Assembly: GCF_963576545.1 (NCBI RefSeq)
Contig: NC_083637.1
Coordinates: 18,439,007-18,503,006 of the forward strand
Length of the DNA stretch: 64,000 nt
Direction of reading: 5' to 3'
Source of the DNA: Limanda limanda
Taxonomy: Eukaryota; Chordata; Actinopteri; Pleuronectiformes; Pleuronectidae
This document shows, one piece after another, positions 37,501 through 48,900 of this stretch. Positions within the stretch are counted from its first letter, which is position 1, and every line of letters starts with the position of its first letter. A program made the position numbers and the translations under genes. Below the pieces are notes generated by a model. That model ran no database searches. It saw only the letters and a list, made by a program, of their open reading frames with translations, and was not told the origin of the DNA.

Positions 37501-40500
37501 CCCACTTTCTTCTTTCGCCCCATTTTAAAATATTTTGGCATTCAGTCACAGTCACAGTGAGTATTTAGGGTATTATTAATATCTAAAAAACTATAAGTCC
37601 TGTGTACATTATACTTGGAAAATACCACCCCAGCTAAGGCAGGAAACCGTTCAGTATCCATCGAACAGTTCAGACGTGGGACATTTCCCACTTAAACGCC
37701 AAATCTTGTGTTTCATGATGTTGGCAAAGGACGACGAGGGGCCATTCAGATCCTTCAGGGGGGAAAAATAGGAAAGTTGCAGCCTGTGGACATTACTGCC
37801 TGAGATGAGGACACAAATAAACATGACCTTGTGGCGTGCACTCATGGGTGTGTCCTCTCACCCAGTGGGTCGATGGGAAATGTAAAGTCTGTAGCTATAT
37901 ATACTTCCCGTATGGGGAACATGTGCCTGTTCTTCCTGACTACTGATTAAACAACAGTAAGCAGTACCTGCGTCTCTGCCTTTCCTTGTCCTGCCACATT
38001 GGTGACCCCGTTTTTTTGAACATGTTCGAGGTGAAGGAGGATAGTGTCCCTTCCTCATCGGGGGAAGACGTTTTTTCTTCCCCGGCTCCCGTGGACCGTG
38101 TCTCCACGACGACCATGGCGCAGCAGCTTCCAGGATCGAACAGCTCCGCGGAGCACGTTAAGCTCCCGGAGTTTTGGCAGAACGACCCCGCGCCGTGGTT
38201 TCAGCACATCGAGGCTCTCTTCCATCTGCGAGGAGTAACGGCAGACGACTCCAGGTATTTTTTGGTGGTCGCGGCTTTGGACCAGCAATCCACCCGGCGC
38301 GTGATGCAGCTCCTGCGAGCCCCGCCGCTGCGGGGAAAGTACACCGCCATCAAGCAGCTTCTCCTCCGGCGCTACAGCTTGTCAGCCGCGGAGAGAGTGG
38401 ACAAGCTACTGTCGCTTCCCGGTTTGGGTGATGGTTCGGCAGTGGACCTGATGGACGAGATGCCGTCGTTGCTGGGCTCCGAGGATGAGGGTTTCCTGTT
38501 CCCGCACATCTTTCTGCGCCAGCTCCCGCTGCAGGTGCGCGCAGCCCTCGCCAACTCTTCCTGTTTGGCGGCCGGCGACTTCCGTGGATTAGCTGAGGAG
38601 GCGGACCGGATCCTGCTGACTTCGAGGAACGTCTCCGTGCAGAGTGTGGCCGTGGAGTCCTCGCAGTCGACGTTGGAGAACGAGGTTCCGGCAGTGACGG
38701 CTGCAGTCTCCACCCGCACACAGCGCGGCCAGCTGTGTTTCTTCCATCAGCGCTTCGGCAGCAAGGCGCGCCGCTGCGTTCCTCCGTGCGCGTTCCAGGC
38801 ACCGGGAAACGGAAGAGCCGGCGCTCGGTAGCAGCCGTGGGCGCTGGTGATCAAGAGGAGCTGCTGTTCGTTCATGACTCCATATCAGGTAATCAGTTCT
38901 TGGTGGACTCCGGCTCGCAGAAGAGCCTTCTCCCTCCTGCAGCTACGGACCTCTCGGCCCGTGGCAGTGGTCCGCGTCTGACAGCGGCTAACGGCTCGGC
39001 TATAGAGACGTTTGGTACCAAGTCTGTGACTGTGTGTTTCAATGGACGCAAATTTCTGTTTGATTTTGTTGTAGCCTCCATTACGGTTCCTATTATCGGA
39101 GCAGATTTTCTGTGCACTAATGGGTTGTTAGTGGATGTAACTAATCGCAGGCTCATTGATGCTGTGTCTTTTGCGTCTTTTCCGTGTCAGTCAGGGGGAC
39201 CCGGGCCGTTAACACACGCTAATTTTGCGGCGTCAAAGGATGTCTTCCAGCGCTTACTGGCGGAATTTCCTTCGCTGACAACGCCCGCATTTTCTGCCGC
39301 GGTTACTAAACACGGCGTGGAACATTTCATTCCCACTGCGGGTACGCCCGTTTTCGCACGTTCGCGTCGCCTCGACACCGTGAAGTTAGCCACCGCGAAG
39401 GAGGAGTTTGCTACCATGGAGCGTTTGGGGATCGTTAGGCGGTCCAACAGCCCGTGGGCTTCACCGCTCCACATGGTGCCCAAGGCGGATGGTTCTTGGC
39501 GGCCGTGCGGCGACTTCCGCCGTTTAAATAACATTACGGCCCATGACCGTTACCCAATTCCGCATGTTCAGGATTTTTCGATTCGTCTGGCGGGCATGAC
39601 AATTTTTTCTAAAATCGATTTGGTGCGAGGTTATCATCAGGTGCCTGTGCGGGCAGAGGACGTGCCCAAGACTGCTGTCATTACGCCGTTTGGGCTTTTC
39701 GAGTTCCTGCGGATGCCGTTCGGCCTTAAAGGCGCAGCGCAGACGTTTCAGCGATTGATGGACTCGGTGCTACGTGACCTCGCGTTTGTTTTCGTCTATT
39801 TGGACGACATCTTGGTGGCCAGCTCGTCGGCTGATGAACATTTGTCGCACCTTAGGCAGGTTTTCCAGCGCCTTGATGGGCATGGTCTCATTGTCAACAC
39901 AGCCAAGTGCCAGTTTGGGCTGTCTGTCATAGACTTTTTGGGCCATCGCATTTCGTCGCAGGGTGCGGTTCCTTTGCCCTCGAAGGTGCATGCAGTTGCG
40001 GATTTTCCCCGTCCGGTCTCGGTCAGGTCGCTACAGGAGTTTTTGGGCATGGTAAACTTTTACAATCGTTTCTTGCCGCGTGCGGCCCAACTCCTGCAAC
40101 CATTGTATGGTGCTTTGAAGCTTAAGAAAGCCAAGGACCAGGTTGATTGGACCCCTGTGAGGATCCAGGCTTTTGAGGGGGCTAAGGCTGCCCTGGCTAA
40201 CGCGGCGCTTCTGGCGCACCCCGCGTCTCGGGCGCCCATCGCCCTCACGACCGATGCTTCAGATGTGGCTGTTGGTGCAGTTGTTGAACAGCGGGTTGCG
40301 GGTGCGTGGCAGCCCCTTGCATTTTTTAGCCGCGGTTTGCGAGACAGTGAGCGAAAATACAGTGTGTTTGACCGGGAACTGTTAGCGTTGTACCTGGCTA
40401 CGCGTCATTTCCGTTTCCTGCTGGAAGGCCGCCCTTTCACAGCCTTTGTTGACCACAAACCATTGACGTTTGCTATGGCAAAGGTGACAGAGCCATGGTC

Positions 40501-43500
40501 TGCTCGCCAGCAGCGCCATCTAGCGGCGATCTCCGAATTCACAACGGACATCCAACATGTGGCGGGTAAAGCGAACCCGGTTGCAGACTGCCTGTCGCGG
40601 GTGTTGGTGTGCCCTGTGCATCTTGGGGTTGATTTTTCCGCTCTGGCTGCCGATCAACCTGGGGACCCGGGTATCGTTGCACTGAGAGCTGCGAGTACCG
40701 GTCTGAAGCTGGAGGAGGCAGTTGTGCAAAATGGTGGGCCTGCCCTCCTTTGCGACGTCTCCACGGGCCGCCCCCGCCCGGTGGTGCCGGTTGCTTGGCG
40801 CCGTCGGGTCTTTGATATGGTGCACTCTCTTTCTCATCCGGGTGTCCGGGCGTCGGTGAAGTTGGTGTCTTCGAAGTTTGTGTGGCCTGGCCTTCGCAAA
40901 GAGGTCAAGGAGTGGGCGGCCACATGTGTGGCGTGTCAGCGAGCTAAAGTTCACCAGCACACTAGGGCGCCCCTCGAGCCATTTTTGATTCCAGCCAGGC
41001 GTTTTGATCATGTGCATATCGACCTTGTGGGGCCTCTTCCCCCTTCCCAGGGTTTTACACATCTCCTTACCATGGTAGATCGGACCACTAGGTGGCCAGA
41101 GGCGGTTCCTCTGTCTTCCACGACATCTGCGGACGTGGCACGCGCTTTTCTTTCAGCTTGGGTCTCACGTTTTGGTGCACCGTCTGATATCACCTCTGAC
41201 AGAGGCCCGCAGTTCATTTCGGAGCTCTGGTCGGCGCTAGCAAAGTCTTTGGGCACACAGGTTCACCGTACCACTGCCTACCACCCCCAGGCTAACGGTT
41301 TGTGTGAACGTTTTCACCGGTCGCTTAAGGCGTCATTGCGGGCTGCGCTCTCAGATGCAAACTGGTTGGATCGGTTGCCGTGGGTGATGCTCGGGTTGCG
41401 CTCGGCTCCTAAGGCTGACCTGGATGCCTCGCCTGCAGAGTTGGTGCTCGGTCAGCCGCTCCGCATCCCAGGGGAGTTTCTGCCTCACAGCTCGGCCCCC
41501 TTTCCGCGTCCTGCGTCACAGTCCGCTTGTGCACCGGTGCCCGTGCATCATTTTTCTCCTCGGTCTTTCGTGCCAACGGATCTCGCGACCGCTCGGTTTG
41601 TTTTCGTGCGTCACGATGCTCACCGGTTTCCCCTCCAGCCCCCGTATGACGGCCCGTTTAGGGTGTTAGAGGCGGGTTCTAAAAGTTTCATTCTGGACAT
41701 GGGCGGGCGCAGGGAGCGTGTTTCGTTAGACAGACTTAAGCCAGCTCATCTGTTGGCCGGCGAAGAGGTGCTACCGGCCCGGGTTCCCCGTCGTGGTCGC
41801 CCCCCTTCTAAGACCCCTGTGTTGTTTTCTCCAGTTGTGCCTCCTGATCCTGTGTCTGTTGTAAATGATGTCCCTTCTGCTTGTTTCACCCCTGCGTTTG
41901 CGGACGGGGATCGGCGTAGCCGTTATGGTCGCCTCGTTAAACCCCCTGAGAGGTACTGACTTTTGTCCCATTTTGTATTTTTCCCTCTGGGTGTTCGGGG
42001 GGGGCTGTGTGGCGTGCACTCATGGGTGTGTCCTCTCACCCAGTGGGTCGATGGGAAATGTAAAGTCTGTAGCTATATATACTTCCCGTATGGGGAACAT
42101 GTGCCTGTTCTTCCTGACTACTGATTAAACAACAGTAAGCAGTACCTGCGTCTCTGCCTTTCCTTGTCCTGCCACAACCTAAGTGTGTCGTCACTCCAAC
42201 ACATAACCGGTATCCTATTGTCTTCTTGTGAGCCCAGATGCTGGAAGCTTCACTTTCACACTGAATGTCCTTCTTATATAACTCTGTTTACAAAAATGTT
42301 TCGGGCCTATGAATCATTTTGATTTCGTTTTCAATCCCTTTTGCCACAGGATCATTGTCACTGCATTGGACATGAGTGTGACTACACTTGCTCTATGACA
42401 TTTTATCGAATTTTAAATAGTTTGTAGTAGGCTCTTTGGAATCATGTCTGAAAGTGATTGAGTTAGCCTGCTTCATTTTTGTGAAGCAGTATTGTCAAAT
42501 TTTGTCAAAGAAGTCCAACGAGATTATTTACCCAATGTATTAGTATAAGATTATACCTATTAATATATAAAATAAGTAAACTATCACAGACAGAGGACAA
42601 CACAGCCATTCACTGAGTCTCTCAGTGAAGCTGAGCTGAGAAGTCAGAGGTCAGATCAGAGAAAAACACTCAGTAATCATGAGAAAACTGCTTAGAAAAA
42701 GTTGATGCCTTTCAGGGACAAGTGCCAGTCTAACGAAACTTTGATCAAGGATCAATAATACTGTCAGGACAAAGCTCATTGAAATCAACCAGTGAGAGAA
42801 GTAAAAGGAGGAACTGGGAGATGAGGCTGTACTGAATTAGACCAACGTACCAAACAATGTCTTTTTTTGAATGTGGGAAGTAAAAAGAGGAGGAAGGAAA
42901 TGTGATGAGAAAACATATTAAAGCTTTGCCAAACACTCAGCCTGTGTTTGTGACTGATAAGACCCGCTTTCATCTTTGGAGAGAAAGTTAAACTAGACAT
43001 TTTTAAAATCAGCTTATTTTAGCGGTTCCATTGCCAATACATCCTCACCTCTGACACCTGCTGTGGAGATTTCCGTTACAATAAAGTCTGTGGATTTTGA
43101 GAGTTCTCCACATGACACACACTTAAAAGTTGCATTTGTTTTCTAATGCCCACCATTATTATGTTCTGTGGTCTGTGAACACAAATAACCACTGGATCAA
43201 CATTCAATAAGCACTTCAGAATAACACTGTGGTGATGATAATGGAGGCATTTGCTGGTTTTAGCTTGTCGTATTAGTTCTCCAAATAATCAGACAACATC
43301 AAGTGCTCAGTGCAGACCATGAAATCCAGTGTGTTTACAATAGAAAGCCAGTGTGATAAGCGGCCAACTGCTTTTTTGGCAAATGATTAGTTGTAGTATG
43401 ATGTTCAAAAAGTCTTGCATAATTGTTAAATTAAATTTGTTTCCTGAAGATCATCTCGGAACATCACTGGAGTTGAGTTCACTTAGAGCTGGCCTGTTTC

Positions 43501-44500
43501 ATATTGTGATTCCACCGTCAAAAAACAAGTGGCGGCCCTCTACAGGCCAAAGATAATATATTCTCATCAAATTCACCCATATTTGATAAGTAACATTATC
43601 TATTTTAGATGGGATGGTGTACTCCCTTGCCAAAATAACCATTGATTTTATTGTATTAATGTTTCATTGTATATAAAAGCTACCTGGCTTCACCTACATC
43701 TCTTAAAATAGATGTTTTCAGCTTAAAGGGGGTTTGTCTTTGTTTGTCTGTATGTGTGGTAAACAATGCTTCAAGATACTGGGAACCACTGCTCTAGATA
43801 AAGCTTACCAATTTAATTCATGACAAACATTATATCTTCTATTATATTTCATTTTGCTATGCATGTTTCTACATTAAAAAAAGGATTCTACTTTTTTGAT
43901 TCTGGTGTTTAATTGAATTGTGATGCATGTATCACAGGTGCTGATCTTAGAATATACTCTTTTATTTCCATCATTAACTCTGTGACCTAACAAGGACATG
44001 AGGCCACCCATGAATATTTCAGATTCCCACATGGTGAGAAGAATACTGATTAGTAGAGAAACACCAATGTTTGCATTTCTTATGACTGAAAGAGAAACAA
44101 TGAATCATTAGGGCACCTCAACCTGTTCTGTGATACTGACCAGTAACCGTGGCAGAAAGAAAATTGTACTTGTATGCATTTTATTTGTGGAATCAGCTGT
44201 CTGCGGTTTTGAGAAGCCTGGGAATGCAGAGAGCATTAAGACAAAACCCTGTCACATGTTATCATTGATTTAATGCCATTCATGTCACATCATCTGTCCA
44301 TATACGTTGGATATGCACAGCTGAGACACATATTTTTGCAGATGAGGCAGAATGTACCTGGTGGGTTGTTCCTGCGATTAAGATAGGGGTCCTCTGGCTC
44401 ATCGAAAACACTGGAAGCCATCTTGTTTTTTCGGACGGGAGGTTTCTCCTCATCTGGACCAAGCAAAAAGTTGGAGCCGCCACCCGGTGGGCGCAGCACC
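34570..44500 (-). CDS. jpt1: JPT1 (HN1, Jupiter microtubule-associated homolog 1), exons 2-4; exon 1 not found
   Basis: Minus-strand exons: exon 2 44358-44500 ([19 protein letters not shown]…KNKMASSVF…NNPPG), exon 3 36171-36272 ([19 protein letters not shown]…), last exon 34570-34703 ([17 protein letters not shown]…[14 protein letters not shown], stop 34570-34572). Borders are GT/AG and phases match (2-in, 1, 1). The [17 protein letters not shown] and RRNPPG-KSSL-LG motifs are diagnostic of the JPT/HN1 family, and the C-terminus fits JPT1 better than JPT2. JPT proteins are small, mostly disordered proteins linked to microtubules and growth control. Exon 1 (the start codon) is not visible in unit B; it probably lies outside the duplicated segment, so this copy may lack its own promoter. 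Intron 2 contains the 4.35 kb LTR retrotransposon. Confidence 0.75.
34704..36170. other. jpt1 intron 3, unit B
   Basis: AT-rich. Holds an exon-like 28-bp segment at 35895-35922 (acceptor CTTTTAG, donor GTAAGC on minus) conserved in A and C; inserted between exons 3 and 4 it would shift the frame into a stop. The + strand segment about 35330-35500 contains an open frame (SDDQ..AC.NISS..) that I do not recognise; also in C. Confidence 0.45.
36273..37829. other. jpt1 intron 2, unit B, left of the retrotransposon
   Basis: No established gene. Includes the candidate 3' exon 37651-37752 and the AATAAA signal at 37432-37427 (minus). This stretch is nearly identical to unit C 62297-63853 at offset 26024. 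Confidence 0.55.
37651..37752 (-). other. Candidate 3' exon of unknown gene, unit B
   Basis: Same exon-like segment as 17944-18045 ([12 protein letters not shown]…SELFDGY stop, 33 codons after a good acceptor). If entered in the phase left by jpt1 exon 2 it is also open for 27 codons before a stop, so an alternative jpt1 end is possible. Not recognised. Confidence 0.3.
37830..37998 (+). repeat. 5' LTR (169 bp)
   Basis: TG…CA bounded and identical to 42008-42176. Contains TATATATA near 37898, a possible TATA box, and ATTAAA near 37945, a possible poly(A) signal. Confidence 0.95.
38000..38010 (+). other. Primer binding site, tRNA-Trp type
   Basis: TGGTGACCCCG, two bases after the LTR end, matches the complement of the tRNA-Trp 3' end for 11 bases. 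Confidence 0.8.
38022..38831 (+). CDS. gag: Retrotransposon Gag protein (CsRn1-type), 269 aa
   Basis: First ATG after the primer site is at 38022. Capsid-like region [18 protein letters not shown], ..[18 protein letters not shown].., ..[20 protein letters not shown].., ..[13 protein letters not shown].. is typical of CsRn1/Kabuki-group Gag. Near the C-terminus the Cys-His box is C-x2-H-x9-C-x3-C (LCFFH…RRCVPPC), the CHCC type of this clade, not the retroviral CCHC. It forms the particle that packages the RNA. The frame ends at 38831 inside the start of pol, 21 bases beyond a slippery heptamer. Confidence 0.9.
   Translation: MFEVKEDSVPSSSGEDVFSSPAPVDRVSTTTMAQQLPGSNSSAEHVKLPEFWQNDPAPWFQHIEALFHLRGVTADDSRYFLVVAALDQQSTRRVMQLLRAPPLRGKYTAIKQLLLRRYSLSAAERVDKLLSLPGLGDGSAVDLMDEMPSLLGSEDEGFLFPHIFLRQLPLQVRAALANSSCLAAGDFRGLAEEADRILLTSRNVSVQSVAVESSQSTLENEVPAVTAAVSTRTQRGQLCFFHQRFGSKARRCVPPCAFQAPGNGRAGAR
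38735..41959 (+). CDS. pol: Retrotransposon Pol polyprotein (protease, RT, RNase H, integrase)
   Basis: Open frame in the -1 phase to gag, overlapping it by 97 bases; translation probably enters near 38810 by frameshift. Numbering from 38735: protease DSG at 58-60; reverse transcriptase from about 230, with YLDD at 355-358; RNase H D507, E548, D573; integrase zinc finger H697/H701/C731/C734; catalytic D763 (HIDLVG), D822 (TSDRGPQF) and E858 (NGLCERF); then a GPF-type module ([10 protein letters not shown]) near the C-terminus. The order PR-RT-RH-IN is that of Ty3/gypsy (Metaviridae). All catalytic residues are present, so it may be active. No chromodomain or envelope region was seen. Confidence 0.95.
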   Translation: MFLPSALRQQGAPLRSSVRVPGTGKRKSRRSVAAVGAGDQEELLFVHDSISGNQFLVDSGSQKSLLPPAATDLSARGSGPRLTAANGSAIETFGTKSVTVCFNGRKFLFDFVVASITVPIIGADFLCTNGLLVDVTNRRLIDAVSFASFPCQSGGPGPLTHANFAASKDVFQRLLAEFPSLTTPAFSAAVTKHGVEHFIPTAGTPVFARSRRLDTVKLATAKEEFATMERLGIVRRSNSPWASPLHMVPKADGSWRPCGDFRRLNNITAHDRYPIPHVQDFSIRLAGMTIFSKIDLVRGYHQVPVRAEDVPKTAVITPFGLFEFLRMPFGLKGAAQTFQRLMDSVLRDLAFVFVYLDDILVASSSADEHLSHLRQVFQRLDGHGLIVNTAKCQFGLSVIDFLGHRISSQGAVPLPSKVHAVADFPRPVSVRSLQEFLGMVNFYNRFLPRAAQLLQPLYGALKLKKAKDQVDWTPVRIQAFEGAKAALANAALLAHPASRAPIALTTDASDVAVGAVVEQRVAGAWQPLAFFSRGLRDSERKYSVFDRELLALYLATRHFRFLLEGRPFTAFVDHKPLTFAMAKVTEPWSARQQRHLAAISEFTTDIQHVAGKANPVADCLSRVLVCPVHLGVDFSALAADQPGDPGIVALRAASTGLKLEEAVVQNGGPALLCDVSTGRPRPVVPVAWRRRVFDMVHSLSHPGVRASVKLVSSKFVWPGLRKEVKEWAATCVACQRAKVHQHTRAPLEPFLIPARRFDHVHIDLVGPLPPSQGFTHLLTMVDRTTRWPEAVPLSSTTSADVARAFLSAWVSRFGAPSDITSDRGPQFISELWSALAKSLGTQVHRTTAYHPQANGLCERFHRSLKASLRAALSDANWLDRLPWVMLGLRSAPKADLDASPAELVLGQPLRIPGEFLPHSSAPFPRPASQSACAPVPVHHFSPRSFVPTDLATARFVFVRHDAHRFPLQPPYDGPFRVLEAGSKSFILDMGGRRERVSLDRLKPAHLLAGEEVLPARVPRRGRPPSKTPVLFSPVVPPDPVSVVNDVPSACFTPAFADGDRRSRYGRLVKPPERY
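38804..38847 (+). promoter_or_regulatory. Predicted -1 ribosomal frameshift signal between gag and pol
   Basis: GGGAAAC at 38804-38810 is in register as G GGA AAC in the gag frame (codons CCG GGA AAC), a classic -1 slippery heptamer. After a 7-base spacer a 7-bp stem can form (38818-38824 with 38841-38847, one G-U pair), and six loop bases (38830-38835) pair with 38860-38865, giving a possible H-type pseudoknot. A -1 slip here enters the pol frame at ..KSRRSVAAV... It is seen in sequence; activity is not proven. Confidence 0.75.
42008..42176 (+). repeat. 3' LTR (169 bp)
   Basis: Identical to the 5' LTR over its whole length; preceded by GGGGGGGG (41997-42004) and followed by the ACCT target duplication. 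Confidence 0.95.
42181..44357. other. jpt1 intron 2, unit B, right of the retrotransposon
   Basis: Collinear with 18123-20388 in unit A. No gene seen. The string GTGGTAAACAATGCTTCAAG…GGGAACCACTGC near 43757 resembles a hAT end, but the element is not delimited. Confidence 0.55.
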
Positions 44501-45890
44501 CTGAAAAGAGAGAGATGGTCAACACCGTTACTGAAAGCTGGAGCTCAGTGGCTGGTTCTTCTACTCACTCTAAAATAGAAACAGACAAGGAATGTATAGA
44601 ATTAATCAATGAGAAATGAGTCACCATCTACACTTGTGCCAATAAAGATCAACAGTTTATTTTATTTGAAGACATTTAACATTTGTGCTACTCTGTGCTT
44701 CTGCGACCAAACAAAGTGGTTGTACAGTATCTTTGCACAGTCTGGGCAGATTCAAGTTCCCAAAAGTGAAGCCAATCGCCCCCTGGTGGCTGGCTGCAGT
44801 ATATGTCATAATCCCATCTCTTCCATGTTAATGGTCTCATGTGGTTCCAAGAATCTGTAAGAGTAGAACAGGAGGTGGAGCCTTCAGCTACCAGGCTCCT
44901 CTCCTGTGGAACCACATCCCACTCTGGGTTCTGGAGGAAGAAACCATCTCTTCATTTAAGGTTCAAATTAAAATGCTCCTTTTTGATAAAACCTAAAGTT
45001 AGTGCTGGATGAGGTGAGTCCTCCTGAACCATCCCTTGGTCATGCTGCTATAGGTCTAGACTGCTGGGGCCACTCCCATCATGCACTGAGCACTTCTCCC
45101 CTTCTTTCTGTCTCTCTGCCCCCCCCCCCCCCCCCCCCCCACAGTCGTTTATTTATTTTACTACATCTCACTATGTGGTTTTTTTTCCTTCACATGGTCT
45201 CGCTCTCTCTCTCTCTTTGCAGGTATCTCTGACTCCAGAGGTGCAGGATAACAAGTATTATTATTATTAATAATTGTTGCTGCTATCAAGAACATATTTA
45301 CACGTTTATTGTTTTCATTATAACTAGTAAGAGTTTAAGTCTGATGCCGTTCCTGGTATACCTTTCCTCTCCACTATCTCTCCTCTGTTCCACCCATCTC
45401 TCCCATCCTCCCCCTTTTTCCCTGCTCACCTCAACCAGTCGAGGCAGATGTTGCCCACATCGAGTCTGGTTCTGATGTTTCTTCCAGTTAATGAGGGACT
45501 TTTTTCTCTCCACAGTCACCAACATGCTGCTCATTGTGGGAACTCTTGGGTTCCTCTATAAAAGTTAGCGTCTTGGCCTTTTTTGTAAAGTGCTTTGAGA
45601 TAATGTATGTCATGATTTGGCGTAAACTCTGCTCCAAATGTGAAAGATGGCATCGTTCATATCCAAGATATTAAAGCTTCATTTCAGGATAGTGTGATTA
45701 AGTGGAAAGGCTTTGTCCATCGTTATACACAATATATGTTGTTGGTCAAACCCATTTGTATCAACAATGCGATACAGTTCAACAACACTATTAACTACAG
45801 TCTGCAAAGTGAGCTTCTTATGAGTAGGATTTATTGAAGGGCTGATGTGTTTGCTTTATTAACAACAAAACTCCTGCCATGTACCACTGG
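44501..45890. other. Right end of unit B: jpt1 intron 1 start and LINE tail
   Basis: About 370 bases next to jpt1 exon 2, missing from unit A, then the LINE tail at about 44873-45625, including a 22-base C-run at 45119-45140. No jpt1 exon 1 was found. Confidence 0.5.
44873..45625 (+). mobile_element. 3' fragment of a non-LTR retrotransposon (LINE), unit B
   Basis: Copy of the element at 20467-21195 with the same tail (AAAGTGCTTTGAGATAATGT … ATTTGGCGTAAA). It lies about 265 bases from the unit junction. Confidence 0.55.
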
Positions 45891-45931
45891 AGAATCTTCC
45901 CTCTCACGTTAGGAAAAGTGAATGGAATAAC

Positions 45932-45983
45932 CTGTGTTTGCAGAACTACAGAGGAACACTATATACTAGCTGAGCAGCATCAT
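45932..45983 (-). pseudogene. Orphan CD7-like signal-peptide exon, unit C, inactivated
   Basis: Same exon as 21504-21555, but the sixth codon (TGG in A and B) is TAG and the GTGAGT donor has become GTTATT. It is not usable as a first coding exon. Confidence 0.85.
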
Positions 45984-48900
45984 GTTGCAGAAGTGGAAGC
46001 AGATCTCTGTTTGTCACATGTATATATACACAGCGACAGCAGTGCTTCCTGTGCTGTGTGATGTGGTGCGTGAGTAACATAAATTCCCCTGTATTGGGAC
46101 TAATAGATAATTATCTTAAAAACATGTGACCTGGGTTTTAGATGATAGATTTACAATCGATCACCTCAGTTTAAATAAATGTTCACGTAAAGTCATGTTT
46201 GTTGGAAATCTGGACCCAAATGCAGACATACGCAAAAAAAAAGAGAAATGCTGGGGAAAATATCTCATCAGAATATGAACTTGTAAACAATCAGATGGAA
46301 GGTGATCCAAAAACTGAAACTCAAAACAGAAGAGGAGAGGCTGAACAGAATAAACAAACAAAAGAAAGAACAAAAACTAAGAAAAATAAATAAATCTAAA
46401 TCTAAAAACGCCCAAACACAAGTTGGTTCTGATCCTTAACATAAATCAAAAGTCCATATAAAAAAAGGTCTCAAACATTCACAGCCGGGGCAGAGTCCTG
46501 TCACTAAGTACATCCTTTTCTTTTCTTTATCTCATTGTACTTTGTATATACAGCAGAACAATAAGGTGAAAACAGACTCTATTCAAAGTGTGGTTAAATA
46601 AAAGTAAAAGCAAAGATAAATCCCTGTGATGGTTGATGACCTGTGTAAAACAACTTCACCTTAAATCTTAAGTCCTGCTCGCTCTCTAAAACACTCATTG
46701 ACTCTTGATGATGTGTTCACATGTTGAAGTTCTAAACTGCTTTAAAGCAGAGTCCCTACTGCTATACTTTGCCACTGAAATGACTTATCAATCTAATTCC
46801 AAAATAAAATCTACCCTGCTATAAATAAGTTTTCATGGAGTTCACCTTTTCTCTCATGGCCTAACAACATGTTGTAATGTGATTTGTCCAGCAGATGGCA
46901 GACCTGAGTGAGATTTAAAGGATGCCTTTATCAAAAATGATGTGAGATCAAAATATATCATTTTATTTACTGAAATTAAATGGAGATCAAAGAAATATAA
47001 AAGAAGATTAATCCGAAATTAAATGGGAGAAAAAAAAAATTCAAAGCCAAAAAAAAAAGTAACACAACAACCTGATACTATTGATTACCCACAGTGTGTT
47101 TTAAGAACTAGGAAAATGCTACACAACTTTCATCAATCGAAAATAAAAAGCCTGGAATAGAGAAAAAATTAACTGAGTGCAAGTATTTCTAACCTTTTCT
47201 TGATGAGAGAGATTTTCTGCAAAGACAAAGCAAAGAGAAAAGAGGAACAAGGATGATAGTAACCTGTCCAACAGCAGAATGAGGAACAAAAAGATCTGTT
47301 CATCTATCAAACCAGCTCAACAGGAAGAAGAAAATATGAAAAACAGGATGCCACAAACTGAGGGACGAGCAGTTATCCTTAACCAACAGTTTTTACATGT
47401 GGGTACAGCAATCTCAGCCAGACTTCATGTTTCCCGTTTGTTTACCTGAATTTAACTTACTGAAATCTAATCTAAATGATCCTGCGGCAGAAATAATAAA
47501 AACATCACCCTCACATCTTTTTGTTTGTGGTTTATTTGAGTCACATTAAGAGATCACAGCTCCTATAGTTCATGTTAATCACAACAAGAAGTATACAGTC
47601 CTATCACAGCTTTCATTTTTACCCTCACACGCAATCTGCATCCACACAGCAGGACTCAACAATTTTATCAAAAATCATTACAAAAATTAAAAAAACATTA
47701 CAGTATGTACAAAACAGTTCTCGCAGGCTCATGTTATGGTTTTCAAATTGCCAGAACATAAAAGTAGAGGAGATATTCAAAGTTCATACAGATCCTGTTT
47801 TTCCTCCACTAAAAGTTAATGATTGACCCAAAGCATCAAGAAAGGTCACAGGTGGTTTTAGTCCACACCTAGGATACAGCTTCCTTGTGACCTGCTACAA
47901 CTTAGGCCAAAATGATTCAGAAATCCTTAAGATATGGACGACCTGATCTGCCGTCAGATAGAGATAATAATGAAACTGAAGACTTGTCTCAGAGGGTGAA
48001 GCTAAGCTGCCATTTACTGCCAAATGTCGAATGAGTACACGTCGCAGTTCGTCAAACAAACATAGCATTTACTATCCCGCTTTGGCCGAACAGTGAGATC
48101 ATGTGACACTCTGGGAAGTATAATCGGTACTTTCTCAGTGGCTAGAATGAGGATATGAAATTAGCAAGGGTTGGATTTTCTCAGTAACATTCGATTAAAA
48201 TCAGACAGACCAAAGACCTCAAGACTTTCAATACATTTATATATACAGTTATATGCTACATGATTTTATAATCTTAATCTTAAATCCTGTCATTTAAGAG
48301 TAATATTCTCTTGTGATTCTTCATTTAGGGGCGTCTCGTAAAATACGCTACAAAAAAACCAACAAGTGCAATTTTGGGTCTGTCCCGCCTCGTGCATAAT
48401 AATGATTACTGAAGCTTTGGTTTGATATTATCAGCAGGAGCGCGGGGGGCCTATTACAGAGAGCAACAGCCGAGGAAAGCATTGAGGCATGAGCTGCTTT
48501 CAGACATGAACTCAGACATGACATTGTCCTGAAACTTTCCACACTCATTCCAACCCTAACCCTAAGACCAAATCTTAACCCTCAAACAGCCCATTGAATT
48601 TGTGAGAACCAGCCAAAATGTCCTCACAATGACGGTATTGAACCAAAATTGCCCATCACCTATAGATACACATGTGCACGCGCTGCACAAATACACACAC
48701 ACTGTGCCTCTATCAATAGAACACTGATAAAGAGGGTGAGAAAGTGAAAAGAAAAATTCCTTCTACATATTTCCACAGCTTCTGCTCAGCCTAAACAAAG
48801 AGGGATCCATACAATCTTTTTCCAGCCAACGACCAGCACTGACTCAGATGTCCAACGCCCTTGCATTATTATATCGCTCTAGTTCCTGATGTGGTTGTCA

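Larger units (their letters stand above)
37830..42176 (+). mobile_element. Complete Ty3/gypsy LTR retrotransposon, CsRn1-like, 4347 bp
   Basis: Two identical 169-bp LTRs (37830-37998, 42008-42176) start TGTGG and end CCACA, flanked by ACCT at 37826-37829 and 42177-42180; unit A has the single ACCT. The primer site is TGGTGACCCCG (38000-38010), complementary to the 3' end of tRNA-Trp, as known for the CsRn1 clade. gag and pol are open without stops and joined by a predicted -1 shift; there is no envelope gene. A G-run (41997-42004) precedes the 3' LTR as purine tract. Identical LTRs and intact frames mean a very young or recently homogenised copy. GC content is far above the host DNA. It lies in jpt1 intron 2, opposite in strand. 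Confidence 0.95.
21463..45890. repeat. Tandem segmental duplication, unit B (24.4 kb)
   Basis: The left junction joins the right end of unit A (…GTACCACTGG) to the CD7-like intron 1 sequence AGAATCTTCCC. The identical junction recurs at 45890/45891. The unit carries an orphan CD7-like exon 1, a B7-like gene without a working C exon, jpt1 exons 2-4, and a 4.35 kb LTR retrotransposon that unit A lacks. Confidence 0.9.

Noticed and set aside
40520..41062. Long minus-strand open frames over the pol gene
   Set aside because: Antisense shadows of GC-rich pol coding sequence.
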